Assembly (NCBI GenBank): GCA_019746095.1
Contig: JAIESL010000007.1
Coordinates: forward strand, 1-64,000
Source: Caulobacteraceae bacterium
Lineage (GTDB): Bacteria > Pseudomonadota > Alphaproteobacteria > Caulobacterales > Caulobacteraceae
Length of the DNA stretch: 64,000 nucleotides
Direction of reading: 5' to 3'
The notes beneath the pieces were generated by a model, which searched no databases, was not told the origin of the DNA, and saw only the letters and a list, made by a program, of their open reading frames with translations. The position numbers were made by a program, and so were the translations under genes. Below are positions 48,373 through 58,078 of the stretch, in pieces (position 1 is the stretch's first letter; the number at the start of each line of letters is the position of its first letter).

Positions 48373-49077
48373 TCAGGACGGCCCGCTCGCCGGCCGGGCG
48401 ATCGGCGTCCCGCGCATGGCGGCGTCCGACACGAAGGGATTGGTTCGCCGCTCGGCCCCGAAGGTCGAGGTCGGTCCGTGGCCCGGCACGAAGGTCACAT
48501 CATCACCCAGCGGCCAGAGCTTGGTGGTGATGGCATGCAGCAGGCTGGCGTGGTCGCTGCGCGGGAAGTCGGTGCGTCCGATCGAGCCCTGAAACAGCAC
48601 GTCGCCGACCTGTGCGAAGCGGGCCTCGCGGTTGAAGAAGATCACATGGCCGGGCGTGTGGCCCGGGCAGTGCCAGACCTCCCAGGTCGTCTCGCCCAGA
48701 GTCAGCACGTCACCTTCGGCCAGCCAACGGGTCGGGGTGAAGCTGCGCGCCTCCGGCAGGCCGTACATCTGACCCTGGGCCGGGATACCGTCGATCCAGA
48801 ACTGGTCGTCCGGATGCGGGCCGATGATATCCAGCCCGGTCTTCTCCTGCATCTCCGCCGCCCCGCCGGCATGGTCGAGGTGGCCGTGGGTGATCCAGAT
48901 GGCGTCCAGCGTCAGGCCCTGCTTCGCCACCGCCCCCAGCAGGCCGTCGACCGACGCTCCCGGATCGATGATCGCGGCCTTCAGTGTCTTGCGACACCAG
49001 ACCAGGGTGCAGTTCTGCTGCAGGGGCGTGACCGGGAAGACGGCGACGCCGATGGGGGAGGAGGACGAGGAGCTCAT
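48373..49077 (-). CDS. MBL-fold metallo-hydrolase (glyoxalase II-like)
   Basis: ITHGHLDHAGGA, CPGHTPGHVIFFN, VLFQGSIGRTDFP, VPGHGP. Confidence 0.96.
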   Translation of the reverse strand: MSSSSSSPIGVAVFPVTPLQQNCTLVWCRKTLKAAIIDPGASVDGLLGAVAKQGLTLDAIWITHGHLDHAGGAAEMQEKTGLDIIGPHPDDQFWIDGIPAQGQMYGLPEARSFTPTRWLAEGDVLTLGETTWEVWHCPGHTPGHVIFFNREARFAQVGDVLFQGSIGRTDFPRSDHASLLHAITTKLWPLGDDVTFVPGHGPTSTFGAERRTNPFVSDAAMRGTPIARPASGPS

Positions 49078-49283
49078 CCCGCCCAGATAGCGCGCCGGCG
49101 TCCTGACCGAAACCGTCCCGTTGCCGGCGTCTCACGTTGACCTTTCGGGCGGTCCTCGACATAAGGGCGGGCTTCAAAGGTGCCGCCTCTCCGGAAACGG
49201 ATTTGGGGCGGCCCTTTTTGCTTTACCCACACAGTGCAGCGCCCGGCTTCGGGTCGCCGCCCCAGAGCGTCAGAATCCCGACC

Positions 49284-50627
49284 ATGCAAGTCGTCGAAAA
49301 GTCCAACGAAGGCCTCAGCCGCGTCATCGCGGTGACCATTCCCGTTGCCGAGCTGAACCAGAAGCTGGACGCGAAGCTGAAGGAAGTCGCGCCGCAGATG
49401 AAGCTCAAGGGCTTCCGTCCCGGCAAGGTCCCGATGTCGCACGTCAAGAAGACCTTCGGTCGTGACCTGATGGGCGAGATCGTCAATGACGCGCTGAACA
49501 GCTCCAGCCAGAAGGCCCTGGACGACGCCAAGGTGCGGCCGGCCGCGCCTGCCGAGATGAAGCTGACCTCCGATATGGAGAAGGTCATCGCCGGCACCGA
49601 GGACCTGGCCTACGAAATGGCCCTTGAAGTCATGCCCGACTTCACCCCGACCGACATCACCAAGCTGAAGCTGGCCCGCCCGACCTATGAGGCGACCGAC
49701 GCCGACCTGGACGAAGCCCTCGCCGAACTGGCCGGCCAGGCCAAGGCCTATGAGGACAAGAAGGGCAAGGCCCCGAAGGCCGCCGAGGGCGACGAGGTCA
49801 CCATCGACTTCCTCGGCAAGCTGGACGGCGAACCCTTCGAGGGCGGCGCTGCCGAGGACACCCAGCTGGTGATCGGCTCGAACCGCTTCATCCCGGGCTT
49901 CGAAGAGCAGCTCAAGGGTGCCAAGGTCGGCGACGAGACCGTCCTGAACGTGACCTTCCCCGAGGACTACCAGGCCAAGCATCTGGCCGGTAAGGCCGTG
50001 ACCTTCGACGTCAAGGTCAAGGCCATCAAGGCCGAGGTCCCCGCCGTGGTCGATGAGGATTTCGCCAAGCGCATCGGCATCGAGTCGCTGGACAAGCTGA
50101 AAGAGCTGCTGCGCGACAATCTGAACCAGCAGTACACCGGCGCTGCCCGCTTCAAGCTGAAGCGCGCCCTGCTGGACGCCCTGGACAAGGCCCACGACTT
50201 CCCCCTGCCGCCCAAGATGGTCGAGGCCGAGTTCGACGGCATCTGGCAGCAGGTGCAGTCCGACAAGGAGGCCGGCCGCTTGCCGGAAGAGGACGCCAAG
50301 AAGTCCGAGAAGAAGCTCAAGGACGAGTATCAGAAGATCGCCGAGCGCCGCGTGCGCCTGGGCCTGGTGCTGGCCGAGATCGGCCGTGCCAACAACGTCC
50401 AGATCACCGATCAGGAACTGAACAACGCCATCATGAACGAGGCCCGCAACTATCCGGGCCAGGAGCGTCAGGTGCTGGACTTCTATCGCCAGAACCCCAA
50501 CGCCGCCGCCCAGATGCGCGCTCCGATCTATGAGGAAAAGGTCTGCGACCTGATCTTCGGTACGGCCAAGGTCACCGACACGCCGATCACCAAGGAAGAG
50601 CTGCTCAAGGAAGACGAAGAACTCTAG
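49284..50627 (+). CDS. tig: trigger factor
   Basis: MQVVEKSNEGLSRVIAVTIP; LKGFRPGKVPMSHVKKTFG; FKBP-type GDEVTIDFLGKLDGEPFEGG. Confidence 0.98.
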   Translation: MQVVEKSNEGLSRVIAVTIPVAELNQKLDAKLKEVAPQMKLKGFRPGKVPMSHVKKTFGRDLMGEIVNDALNSSSQKALDDAKVRPAAPAEMKLTSDMEKVIAGTEDLAYEMALEVMPDFTPTDITKLKLARPTYEATDADLDEALAELAGQAKAYEDKKGKAPKAAEGDEVTIDFLGKLDGEPFEGGAAEDTQLVIGSNRFIPGFEEQLKGAKVGDETVLNVTFPEDYQAKHLAGKAVTFDVKVKAIKAEVPAVVDEDFAKRIGIESLDKLKELLRDNLNQQYTGAARFKLKRALLDALDKAHDFPLPPKMVEAEFDGIWQQVQSDKEAGRLPEEDAKKSEKKLKDEYQKIAERRVRLGLVLAEIGRANNVQITDQELNNAIMNEARNYPGQERQVLDFYRQNPNAAAQMRAPIYEEKVCDLIFGTAKVTDTPITKEELLKEDEEL

Positions 50628-50653
50628 GGGCGCGCTTCGCGACTACCTTCCTG

Positions 50654-50687
50654 ACCCCCGTTCCGGTCCATCCGGAGCGGGGGTTTC
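50654..50687 (+). terminator. rho-independent terminator downstream of tig
   Basis: ACCCCCGTTCCGG TCCA TCCGGAGCGGGGGTTT. Confidence 0.7.
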
Positions 50688-50833
50688 GCGTTTCAGGACC
50701 TGTCGATTGACGGCGCAGGCGTTCGGGAGGAAGGTTCAACTGCGGCTCCGCCATTGTTGCAACCTGTGGAACTGCCGCAGCCGGACCACCCGTCCCGGAT
50801 CGGCGGGGCGCCCCAGCCCTCGAGACCTTTCCC

Positions 50834-51799
50834 ATGCTTGCCACGCTCATTGTCGCTGCCACGCTGGCCCTGCCGCAGGAACCGGTTGCCCGGACCGACC
50901 CCGGCGCCGCGCCGGTCGTGCGCCTCGAGGATGTGGTGGTGGACGCACAGCGGCTTGAGGACGCGGCCGAGGCGTTCGTGGACGCTGTCGCCGCCCCCGT
51001 GGGACGACGCGGCCTGGCGCGCTGGCATGAGGGCGTTTGCGTCGGGGTCGCGAACCTGGACGGCGACACCGCCCAGTACATTGCCGATCGTGTATCCGAC
51101 GTCGCGCGCGAGCTTGGACTTCGGGGGCATGAGCCGCCCTGCCATCCCAGTATCCTGATTGTCGCCACCACCGACGGTGCCGCCTTCGCCGAAGAGTTCA
51201 TCGCCATGCGTCCCGTGCTGTTCCGCCCGGGTGGTGCGGACATGAACCAGGGTCCCGCCGCACTGGAGCGTTTCAGGACCTCCGACCGGGCTGTCCGCTG
51301 GTGGAGCGTCAGCCAGCCCACGGACGTCGATACCGGCCAGTCCGCCGTGCGGATGGCCGGCCAGTGCAGCGGGACATGCACCCCGCCGGCCGGCAACGGC
51401 ACGTCGGTCTATGATTTCGCTCCGAATACGGCGGTCAGAAGCGTTTCCCGGCTCTCTGCCCAGTATCGCCAGGACCTGAAACGCACCTTTGTGATCGTCG
51501 ATGTCGACCGGATCGGGGATGTGACCCTGCAACAGCTGGGCGACTATATCGCCATGGTCTCCCTGGCCCAGATCGACCCCGACGCCGACACTGCCCGGTT
51601 CGAGACCATCCTCAACCTGTTCGACGAGCCTGGTGCGGTCCAGGGCCTGACCGGCTGGGACCGGGCCTATCTGGAAGGCCTGTATGAAAGCGAGTGGTAT
51701 CGGGTCAGCCAGAACAGCCAGGTCCGGGCCATTTCAACCACCATCTCAAACGAATACCGCGGCGCGCGCCTGGCCGAGCCGGTCGACGGCGCGGAATAG
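50834..51799 (+). CDS. uncharacterised secreted protein, paralog A
   Basis: Signal-like N-terminus; shares [71 protein letters not shown] with the downstream ORF. Confidence 0.85.
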   Translation: MLATLIVAATLALPQEPVARTDPGAAPVVRLEDVVVDAQRLEDAAEAFVDAVAAPVGRRGLARWHEGVCVGVANLDGDTAQYIADRVSDVARELGLRGHEPPCHPSILIVATTDGAAFAEEFIAMRPVLFRPGGADMNQGPAALERFRTSDRAVRWWSVSQPTDVDTGQSAVRMAGQCSGTCTPPAGNGTSVYDFAPNTAVRSVSRLSAQYRQDLKRTFVIVDVDRIGDVTLQQLGDYIAMVSLAQIDPDADTARFETILNLFDEPGAVQGLTGWDRAYLEGLYESEWYRVSQNSQVRAISTTISNEYRGARLAEPVDGAE

Positions 51800-51847
51800 G
51801 CCGGAACCCCGTGATCGAATGACAATGCAAGTCTGGAGGGCTTTCTG

Positions 51848-52765
51848 ATGCTCGCTGCCATGATGGTGGCGGCCGCCCTGGCCCTGCCACAGGACCGGGG
51901 CCCGCCGTCGCCGCCCGCTTCGGGAGCCGATCCCATGGTCCGCCTGGAGGATATCGTCGTCGACGCCCGCCGGCTTGAGGATGCGGCCCGCGAGTTCGTG
52001 GACGAGGTCGCCCATCCGGTCCAGCGGCGCGGGATGGCGCGCTGGCATGACGGCGTCTGCGTCGGCGTGGCCAATCTCCAGCCCGAACTGGCCCAGCAAC
52101 TGATCGACCGGGTCTCCGACGTGGCCCGGGACATCGGCCTGAGCTCGAGCGAGCCGCCCTGCCACCCGACCATTCTGATCATCGCCACAACCGATGCGGC
52201 CGCCTTCACCGAACAGTTCATCGAAATGCGCCCGGCCCTGTTCCGGCCCGGCGGTTCGGGCATGGACCACGGCCGGGCGGCGCTGGACCGTTTCCGGAGG
52301 ACGGATGCCGCGGTCCGTTGGTGGAGCATCAGCCAGCCGACCGATTCCGACACCGGCCAGGCGACCGTGCGCATGCCGGGCGAGGCCGCGCCCACCACCA
52401 CCATCCGGGGCGTGTCCCGAATGTCCTCGCAATACCGGCAGGACCTGAAACGGACCTTCGTCATCGTCGACGTTGATCGTCTCGGCGAGGTCACCCTGTC
52501 CCAGCTGGGCGACTATATCGCCATGGTCAGTCTGGCCCAGATCGACCCGGAAGCGGACACCAGCGGGTTCGAGACCGTGCTGAACGTGTTCGATTCGCCG
52601 TCAAGCGTGTCGGGCCTCAGCAGCTGGGACCGGGCCTATCTCGAAGGCCTGTACGGCGCGTCCTGGTACCGGATCAACCAGACCAGTCAGGTGCGCGCGA
52701 TCTCGGACAACATCGCCCGTGAGTACCGGGGCGCCCAGGCTGCGGAGCCCGACGAGACGGAATAG
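51848..52765 (+). CDS. uncharacterised secreted protein, paralog B
   Basis: [48 protein letters not shown]...[42 protein letters not shown]. Confidence 0.87.
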   Translation: MLAAMMVAAALALPQDRGPPSPPASGADPMVRLEDIVVDARRLEDAAREFVDEVAHPVQRRGMARWHDGVCVGVANLQPELAQQLIDRVSDVARDIGLSSSEPPCHPTILIIATTDAAAFTEQFIEMRPALFRPGGSGMDHGRAALDRFRRTDAAVRWWSISQPTDSDTGQATVRMPGEAAPTTTIRGVSRMSSQYRQDLKRTFVIVDVDRLGEVTLSQLGDYIAMVSLAQIDPEADTSGFETVLNVFDSPSSVSGLSSWDRAYLEGLYGASWYRINQTSQVRAISDNIAREYRGAQAAEPDETE

Positions 52766-52902
52766 CCTGCTCCGGCACGGCCCGGCACGGCCCAGGCATG
52801 ATGACGGCCCCGCCGTCGCTTGCGCTGGGTCGCCGGGAACGCGATATGTTTGAAGAACGGCGCGACAAGCGAGTCGCGCCCATCCATCCCGAGAAAGCCC
52901 CC

Positions 52903-53544
52903 ATGCGCGATCCCATCGAACTGATGAACATGAACCTCGTCCCCATGGTGGTGGAGCAGTCCAGCCGCGGCGAGCGGTCGTTCGACATCTTCTCGCGCCT
53001 GCTGCGGGAACGGATCATCTTCCTGACCGGCCCCTTCGAGGACGGCATGGCCTCGCTGATCTGCGCCCAGCTGCTGTTCCTGGAGTCGGAGAATCCGAAG
53101 AAGGAAATTTCCATGTATATCAACAGCCCCGGCGGACAGGTGTCCTCGGCGCTCGCGATCTACGACACCATGCAATACATCCGCTCGCCGGTTTCGACCG
53201 TCTGTATGGGCATGGCCGCCTCGGCCGGTTCGCTGATCCTCGCCGCCGGCGCCGCCGGCCAGCGCGTGGCCCTGCCGAACGCCCGCATCATGGTGCACCA
53301 GCCCTCGGGCGGTTTCCGCGGTCAGGCCTCTGACATCGAGCTGCACGCGGCCGACATCCGCTACACCAAGCGCCGCCTCAACGAGATCTACGTCCACCAC
53401 ACCGGCCGGACCTATGAGGAGGTCGAGAAGACCCTCGACCGCGACCATTTCATGAGCGCCGAGGACGCCAAGGCCTGGGGAGTCGTCGACCACGTCTACG
53501 ACCGCCGCGAACAGGCCGAAGGCGACGGGGTCAAGACGGTCTGA
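52903..53544 (+). CDS. clpP: ATP-dependent Clp protease proteolytic subunit ClpP
   Basis: [46 protein letters not shown] (Ser); [15 protein letters not shown] (His). Confidence 0.98.
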   Translation: MRDPIELMNMNLVPMVVEQSSRGERSFDIFSRLLRERIIFLTGPFEDGMASLICAQLLFLESENPKKEISMYINSPGGQVSSALAIYDTMQYIRSPVSTVCMGMAASAGSLILAAGAAGQRVALPNARIMVHQPSGGFRGQASDIELHAADIRYTKRRLNEIYVHHTGRTYEEVEKTLDRDHFMSAEDAKAWGVVDHVYDRREQAEGDGVKTV

Positions 53545-53573
53545 CGACTTCCGAACCGGAAGAAGGCGGAATG

Positions 53574-53600
53574 GGCGCGCCGGGGACGGCGCGCCTTTTT
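53574..53600 (+). terminator. rho-independent terminator downstream of clpP
   Basis: GGCGCGCCG GGGA CGGCGCGCC TTTTT. Confidence 0.88.
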
Positions 53601-53620
53601 CTTTGTGCTATCAGGACGCC

Positions 53621-53938
53621 ATGCAGACGCGTGACAACACCGGGACTGTCGGGATCGACGGCGACATCTACCATTGGGAGCTGCGGCGACAGCCCCGGCC
53701 CCTGAGCGGCGGCAAGTGGGAGGGTATCGCCGTGACCCTGCGGCTGGACGGCTTCAAGCGGGAGGCCATTGTGCAGTTCCCGCCGCCCCTGCGCCCCAAT
53801 GGACGACCGGACACGGAGAAGCAGTTCGTGAACCCGGACCACATTCGCAACGCCGTGACGGCGGTAATCGAGGCCGGCTGGAACCCGACCTCCCGTGGCA
53901 AGCCGATGGTCTTTGACGTCGACGCCGAAGGGCACTGA
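53621..53938 (+). CDS. conserved hypothetical protein
   Basis: MQTRDNTGTVGIDGDIYHWELRRQPRPLSGGKWEGIAVTLRLDGFKREAIVQFP. Confidence 0.7.
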   Translation: MQTRDNTGTVGIDGDIYHWELRRQPRPLSGGKWEGIAVTLRLDGFKREAIVQFPPPLRPNGRPDTEKQFVNPDHIRNAVTAVIEAGWNPTSRGKPMVFDVDAEGH

Positions 53939-53947
53939 CCGCGAGGC

Positions 53948-54589
53948 TCAGCCCTTGAACCGCCGGAACCCAGCCTCGTCTGCCATGGCCAGCATCTCGG
54001 TGTCGCCCGTGGTGTCGCCATAGGCCGCCGCCAGCGGCATATCGTCCCCGAAGGCCGCCCGCAGACGTCGCACCTTTTCCTCGCCCCGGCAGTTCGGGCC
54101 GGCGAAGGCGCCCGTGACCCGGTCGCCGCTGTCGAAAACCAGCGGCGTGCCCAGCAAGGCCTCCGCGCCGAGGCGTCGGGCGAACGGTGACACGGTGATG
54201 TCGGGACTGGCGGTGACGATCACCCGAAAGGCCCCGCGGCGGCCCCAGTCATTCCAGCAGGCGAGGGCGTCATGGCGAATGAAGCCCGGCCAGACCTGAC
54301 CGGCGAAGGCCTCGGCGTCGGCCTCCAGCTGGCCCCGGGGCACGCCCTTCAGGAATTCCCGCACCGAGGCGGCCTTCAGTCGCCCGCGGTCCCGGTCCCC
54401 CACATAGGCGGCGACATCCGGCGTCAGCCGCGCCAGGCCCTTGAGCCAGCCGCGCCCGCCCGCCCGCCAGCGCAGAAAGCCGGTGAAACTGTCGCGAACC
54501 GTCAGTGTGCCGTCGAAATCGAAGGCGACAATCGGCTGATCCTTGTGCGGCGGCTGGTGAATCAGGGCAGGGCTTCCCATGTCAGACAT
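53948..54589 (-). CDS. HAD-IB family hydrolase
   Basis: IVAFDFDGTLTVRDSFTGFLRW; VTASPDITVSPFARRLG; AAYGDTTGDTEMLAMADEAGF. Confidence 0.93.
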   Translation of the reverse strand: MSDMGSPALIHQPPHKDQPIVAFDFDGTLTVRDSFTGFLRWRAGGRGWLKGLARLTPDVAAYVGDRDRGRLKAASVREFLKGVPRGQLEADAEAFAGQVWPGFIRHDALACWNDWGRRGAFRVIVTASPDITVSPFARRLGAEALLGTPLVFDSGDRVTGAFAGPNCRGEEKVRRLRAAFGDDMPLAAAYGDTTGDTEMLAMADEAGFRRFKG

Positions 54590-54778
54590 TCGCCGCGATC
54601 TCCCTCGACATTTGACCGTCTGCTTCGGACTCCGGCCACGCTTGGCCGGGGTTGTGGAGGGGCTCGGTATGGGTGATTGTCAATTTTTGAAGACCTTTGC
54701 GCCCAATGTCCGGGAATCAACGCGAAGGATGCGCGTCAGCCCCATATCGGGGTGAACCGCGGGAGTGAGAAGACCTCG

Positions 54779-56053
54779 ATGACCAAAGCAGCCGGCACCG
54801 ACGCCAAGAGCACGCTCTACTGCTCATTCTGCGGCAAAAGCCAGCACGAGGTGCGCAAGCTCATCGCCGGGCCAACCGTGTTCATCTGCGATGAATGCGT
54901 CGAGCTCTGCATGGACATCATCCGCGAAGAGCACAAAATCTCCTTCTCCAAGGCCAAGGACGGCGTGCCGTCGCCCAAGGAGATCCGTGAGGTCCTGGAC
55001 GACTACGTCATCGGCCAGTCGCACGCCAAGAAGGTACTCTCGGTCGCGGTCCACAATCATTACAAGCGGCTGAACCACGCGACGAAGAACAACGACGTCG
55101 AACTGGCCAAGTCCAACATCATGCTCATCGGGCCGACCGGCTCGGGCAAGACGCTGCTGGCCCAGACCCTGGCCCGCATCATCGACGTGCCCTTCACCAT
55201 GGCCGACGCCACGACCCTGACCGAAGCCGGTTATGTCGGTGAGGACGTCGAGAACATCATCCTCAAGCTGCTCCAGGCCTCGGACTACAATGTCGAGCGG
55301 GCCCAGCGCGGCATCGTCTACATCGACGAGATCGACAAGATTTCGCGCAAGTCGGACAATCCCTCGATCACCCGCGACGTCTCGGGCGAGGGCGTGCAGC
55401 AGGCCCTGCTGAAGATCATGGAAGGCACGGTCGCCTCCGTGCCCCCGCAGGGCGGCCGCAAGCATCCGCAGCAGGAGTTCTTGCAGGTCGACACAGCCAA
55501 CATCCTGTTCATTGTCGGCGGTGCCTTCGCCGGCCTGGAGAAGGTGATCACCGCACGGGGCGACGGGGCCTCGATCGGCTTCGGGGCCAAGGTCAAGGAA
55601 GTCGATGAGCGCCGCACCGGCGACATCCTGAAGGGTGTCGAGCCCGACGATCTGATGCGGTTCGGCCTGATCCCCGAGTTCATCGGCCGTCTGCCGGTTC
55701 TGGCGACGCTTGAGGACCTGGACGAACCGGCGCTGGTCACCATCCTGACCGAGCCCAAGAACGCCCTGGTCAAACAGTACAAGCGTCTGTTCGAGATGGA
55801 GAATGTCGATCTGACCTTCACCGACGACGCCCTGATGGCCGTCGCCAAGAAGGCCATAACCCGCAAGACCGGGGCCCGCGGTCTGCGTTCCATCCTGGAA
55901 GGCATCCTGCTGGAGACCATGTTCGAACTGCCGACCTACGAAGGCGTCGAGGAAGTGGTCGTCAACGCCGAGGTCATCGAGGGCAAGGCCCAGCCGCTGC
56001 TGATCTATTCCGAGACCAAGTCCAAGAAGGCCGCGCCCGACAGCGCGGCCTGA
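54779..56053 (+). CDS. clpX: ATP-dependent Clp protease ATP-binding subunit ClpX
   Basis: [31 protein letters not shown] zinc domain; [17 protein letters not shown]. Confidence 0.98.
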   Translation: MTKAAGTDAKSTLYCSFCGKSQHEVRKLIAGPTVFICDECVELCMDIIREEHKISFSKAKDGVPSPKEIREVLDDYVIGQSHAKKVLSVAVHNHYKRLNHATKNNDVELAKSNIMLIGPTGSGKTLLAQTLARIIDVPFTMADATTLTEAGYVGEDVENIILKLLQASDYNVERAQRGIVYIDEIDKISRKSDNPSITRDVSGEGVQQALLKIMEGTVASVPPQGGRKHPQQEFLQVDTANILFIVGGAFAGLEKVITARGDGASIGFGAKVKEVDERRTGDILKGVEPDDLMRFGLIPEFIGRLPVLATLEDLDEPALVTILTEPKNALVKQYKRLFEMENVDLTFTDDALMAVAKKAITRKTGARGLRSILEGILLETMFELPTYEGVEEVVVNAEVIEGKAQPLLIYSETKSKKAAPDSAA

Positions 56054-56074
56054 TGCGCCTGGACGGCGTGGCCC

Positions 56075-57883
56075 TTGGCTGACGTCCCGGACAACGACAC
56101 AGGAGCCGTCCGCCAGTTCTGGCGGGCGGCTCTTGTCATTGCGGCGGCGCTCCTGGCCATGACCCTGGCCGAGCGGCTGGCCTTCATGCGGGCGTCGGCT
56201 GAGCCGTCGCTGTTCGACCTGATCTTCGACGCGGCCTTCCTGATCGCCGGCCTGGCCACGACCCGACTCATGCTGGCACCTGGCCGGCCAGGGCTTGTCG
56301 AGGTCTGGGCCACGGCCCTGCGCCGGGCTCTGCCGGCGTTGGTGGCCGTGGTCATCGGGGTTCTCGCGGTCAGTGCGGTCGTGCTGCCGCCTGCGGATCT
56401 CACCCTTCAGGCCTGGACCGCCCTCTGGACCGCCCTGGGCGCGAGCGGCCTGCATCTGATGAGACAGGGGGGGGCGGAGGCCGCGGCCGCTGATGAATTG
56501 CTGCTGCACCTCTCGGCGACAGGCGTCGCGCTCCAGCTGTTCGCGGGCTGGACCCTGACCCTGGCCGCCCTGATCCGGCTGCGACTGACCCGATGGACCG
56601 GCGCGGTTGCGGCGGCGGGGCTCCTGCTGTCGCTGGGACTGGAGGTCTGGATGCGCGGGCAGGGGATGCACCCCCAGGCCTTCTATCTGGCCCCGGCCAA
56701 TGGCTGGCCCTTCCTGCTGGGGGCCCTCCTCGCCGGACTGCCGCCGGAACGGGTCAACTGGACACTGCCTTCAGGGGGCCGCCCAAGGCAGGTCGTCGAA
56801 TTGGTCTGGCCCTTCGTCCTCTGGCTCTGGCCGATCGCCACCCTGCCTCGGATGATTCTGGCGCGGCCCCTGACCCTGGCCGAGCTCGCCGCGGTCCTGG
56901 CTGTCGCCTTGCTGTTTGCGCTGGCCACACGGCGCTGGATCGAGAGGCCGGTCCGGCAGCGGCTCGGCCACCGCCCCCGCACCGTTCTCGCCGCCGGGGC
57001 GGCCTGTGCGCTTGCCCTGGCCCTGATCCCGGCTGGAATCGTCGCGGGCCACGGGCTTCCCGGGCGGGCCCACGCCCGTCTGCTGGCCGAGGCGGCATCC
57101 ATCCAGCGACACCCGCCGCTGCAGGCGGCCTGTCATGTCGACGCCGGCGAGACGCGGCCGAATCCGGATTGCACGATGCCGGCCGGCGGCCCGGCAGAGG
57201 TGGTGGTCTGGGGTAATTCCCATACGTCCCATCTGACCCCGGCGATCCTTGACTGGACCACGCGCCGGGGCCTGCGGATGCGGCAGGCGACCAAGTCCGG
57301 CTGCCCGGCCCTGCTGGTATCCGGGGGCGGACTGGCCAGCGCGGAATGCCTCGCCTTCAACCGGGCCGCCGTGGCTGGGATGGGTGAGGGGACACCCCCT
57401 CGCCTGGTCATCCTCGGCGGGGCCTGGACGGTGGTCATGGCCCGTTCTTCCGCCGACGACCGGCAGGAGGTCGAGGGACTGGAACGCGATCTGGCAGCGA
57501 CGGTGCAGCGTGTCCGGGCCGTTGTCGGACCCGGGGCCGGTATTGTTCTGGTGGGAACCACGCCCGATTTCGACTTCGCCCCGGCCGCCTGCCATTCGCG
57601 CCGCCGCTTCCTGGGACTGGACACACGCCGCTGCGACATTGCGCCCCCTGCAAACGCCGCGATGGCGGCGGTCATGGACGGGGTGCTGGCCCGCGTCGCG
57701 GCGGGGCAGGCCGGCGTCCGAGTGTTCGATCCGGCGATCGCCCTCTGCGAGCCGGGTCTGTGCCGGACCCGCGCGGTCGGGGGGCCCTGGTACGCGGATC
57801 GCCATCACCTGACGCCGGCGGGCGGACTGGCCCAGTCACAGGCCCTGGCGGCCGTCCTGGACGCCGCATGGCCGGCTCCGTGA
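56075..57883 (+). CDS. acyltransferase-3-like membrane protein with C-terminal SGNH domain
   Basis: ~10 hydrophobic segments, RRALPALVAVVIGVLAVSAVVLPP; SGNH block I VVVWGNSHTSHL; block V DRHHLTPAGG. Confidence 0.75.
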   Translation: MADVPDNDTGAVRQFWRAALVIAAALLAMTLAERLAFMRASAEPSLFDLIFDAAFLIAGLATTRLMLAPGRPGLVEVWATALRRALPALVAVVIGVLAVSAVVLPPADLTLQAWTALWTALGASGLHLMRQGGAEAAAADELLLHLSATGVALQLFAGWTLTLAALIRLRLTRWTGAVAAAGLLLSLGLEVWMRGQGMHPQAFYLAPANGWPFLLGALLAGLPPERVNWTLPSGGRPRQVVELVWPFVLWLWPIATLPRMILARPLTLAELAAVLAVALLFALATRRWIERPVRQRLGHRPRTVLAAGAACALALALIPAGIVAGHGLPGRAHARLLAEAASIQRHPPLQAACHVDAGETRPNPDCTMPAGGPAEVVVWGNSHTSHLTPAILDWTTRRGLRMRQATKSGCPALLVSGGGLASAECLAFNRAAVAGMGEGTPPRLVILGGAWTVVMARSSADDRQEVEGLERDLAATVQRVRAVVGPGAGIVLVGTTPDFDFAPAACHSRRRFLGLDTRRCDIAPPANAAMAAVMDGVLARVAAGQAGVRVFDPAIALCEPGLCRTRAVGGPWYADRHHLTPAGGLAQSQALAAVLDAAWPAP

Positions 57884-58078
57884 TGCCGGAAAGCGGCGTC
57901 GCTTGTGGACGGAAGGACACGACCGGTATCCCTCCCGCTTGAACCGCGCCGCCGGTAAACCACATACTCATCCGAAGGCCGCCGATTGGCGGGCCGAGTC
58001 GAAACGGCGGGGCACAGGCGCCCCGCACGCCGCCGCGGCGGGTCCGAGATCAACGAGGACCCCGTGAGAGTAGGCATT

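Noticed and set aside
54824-56671. 615-aa antisense ORF opposite clpX and the acyltransferase
   Set aside because: Shadow frame over well-supported genes with no domain signature
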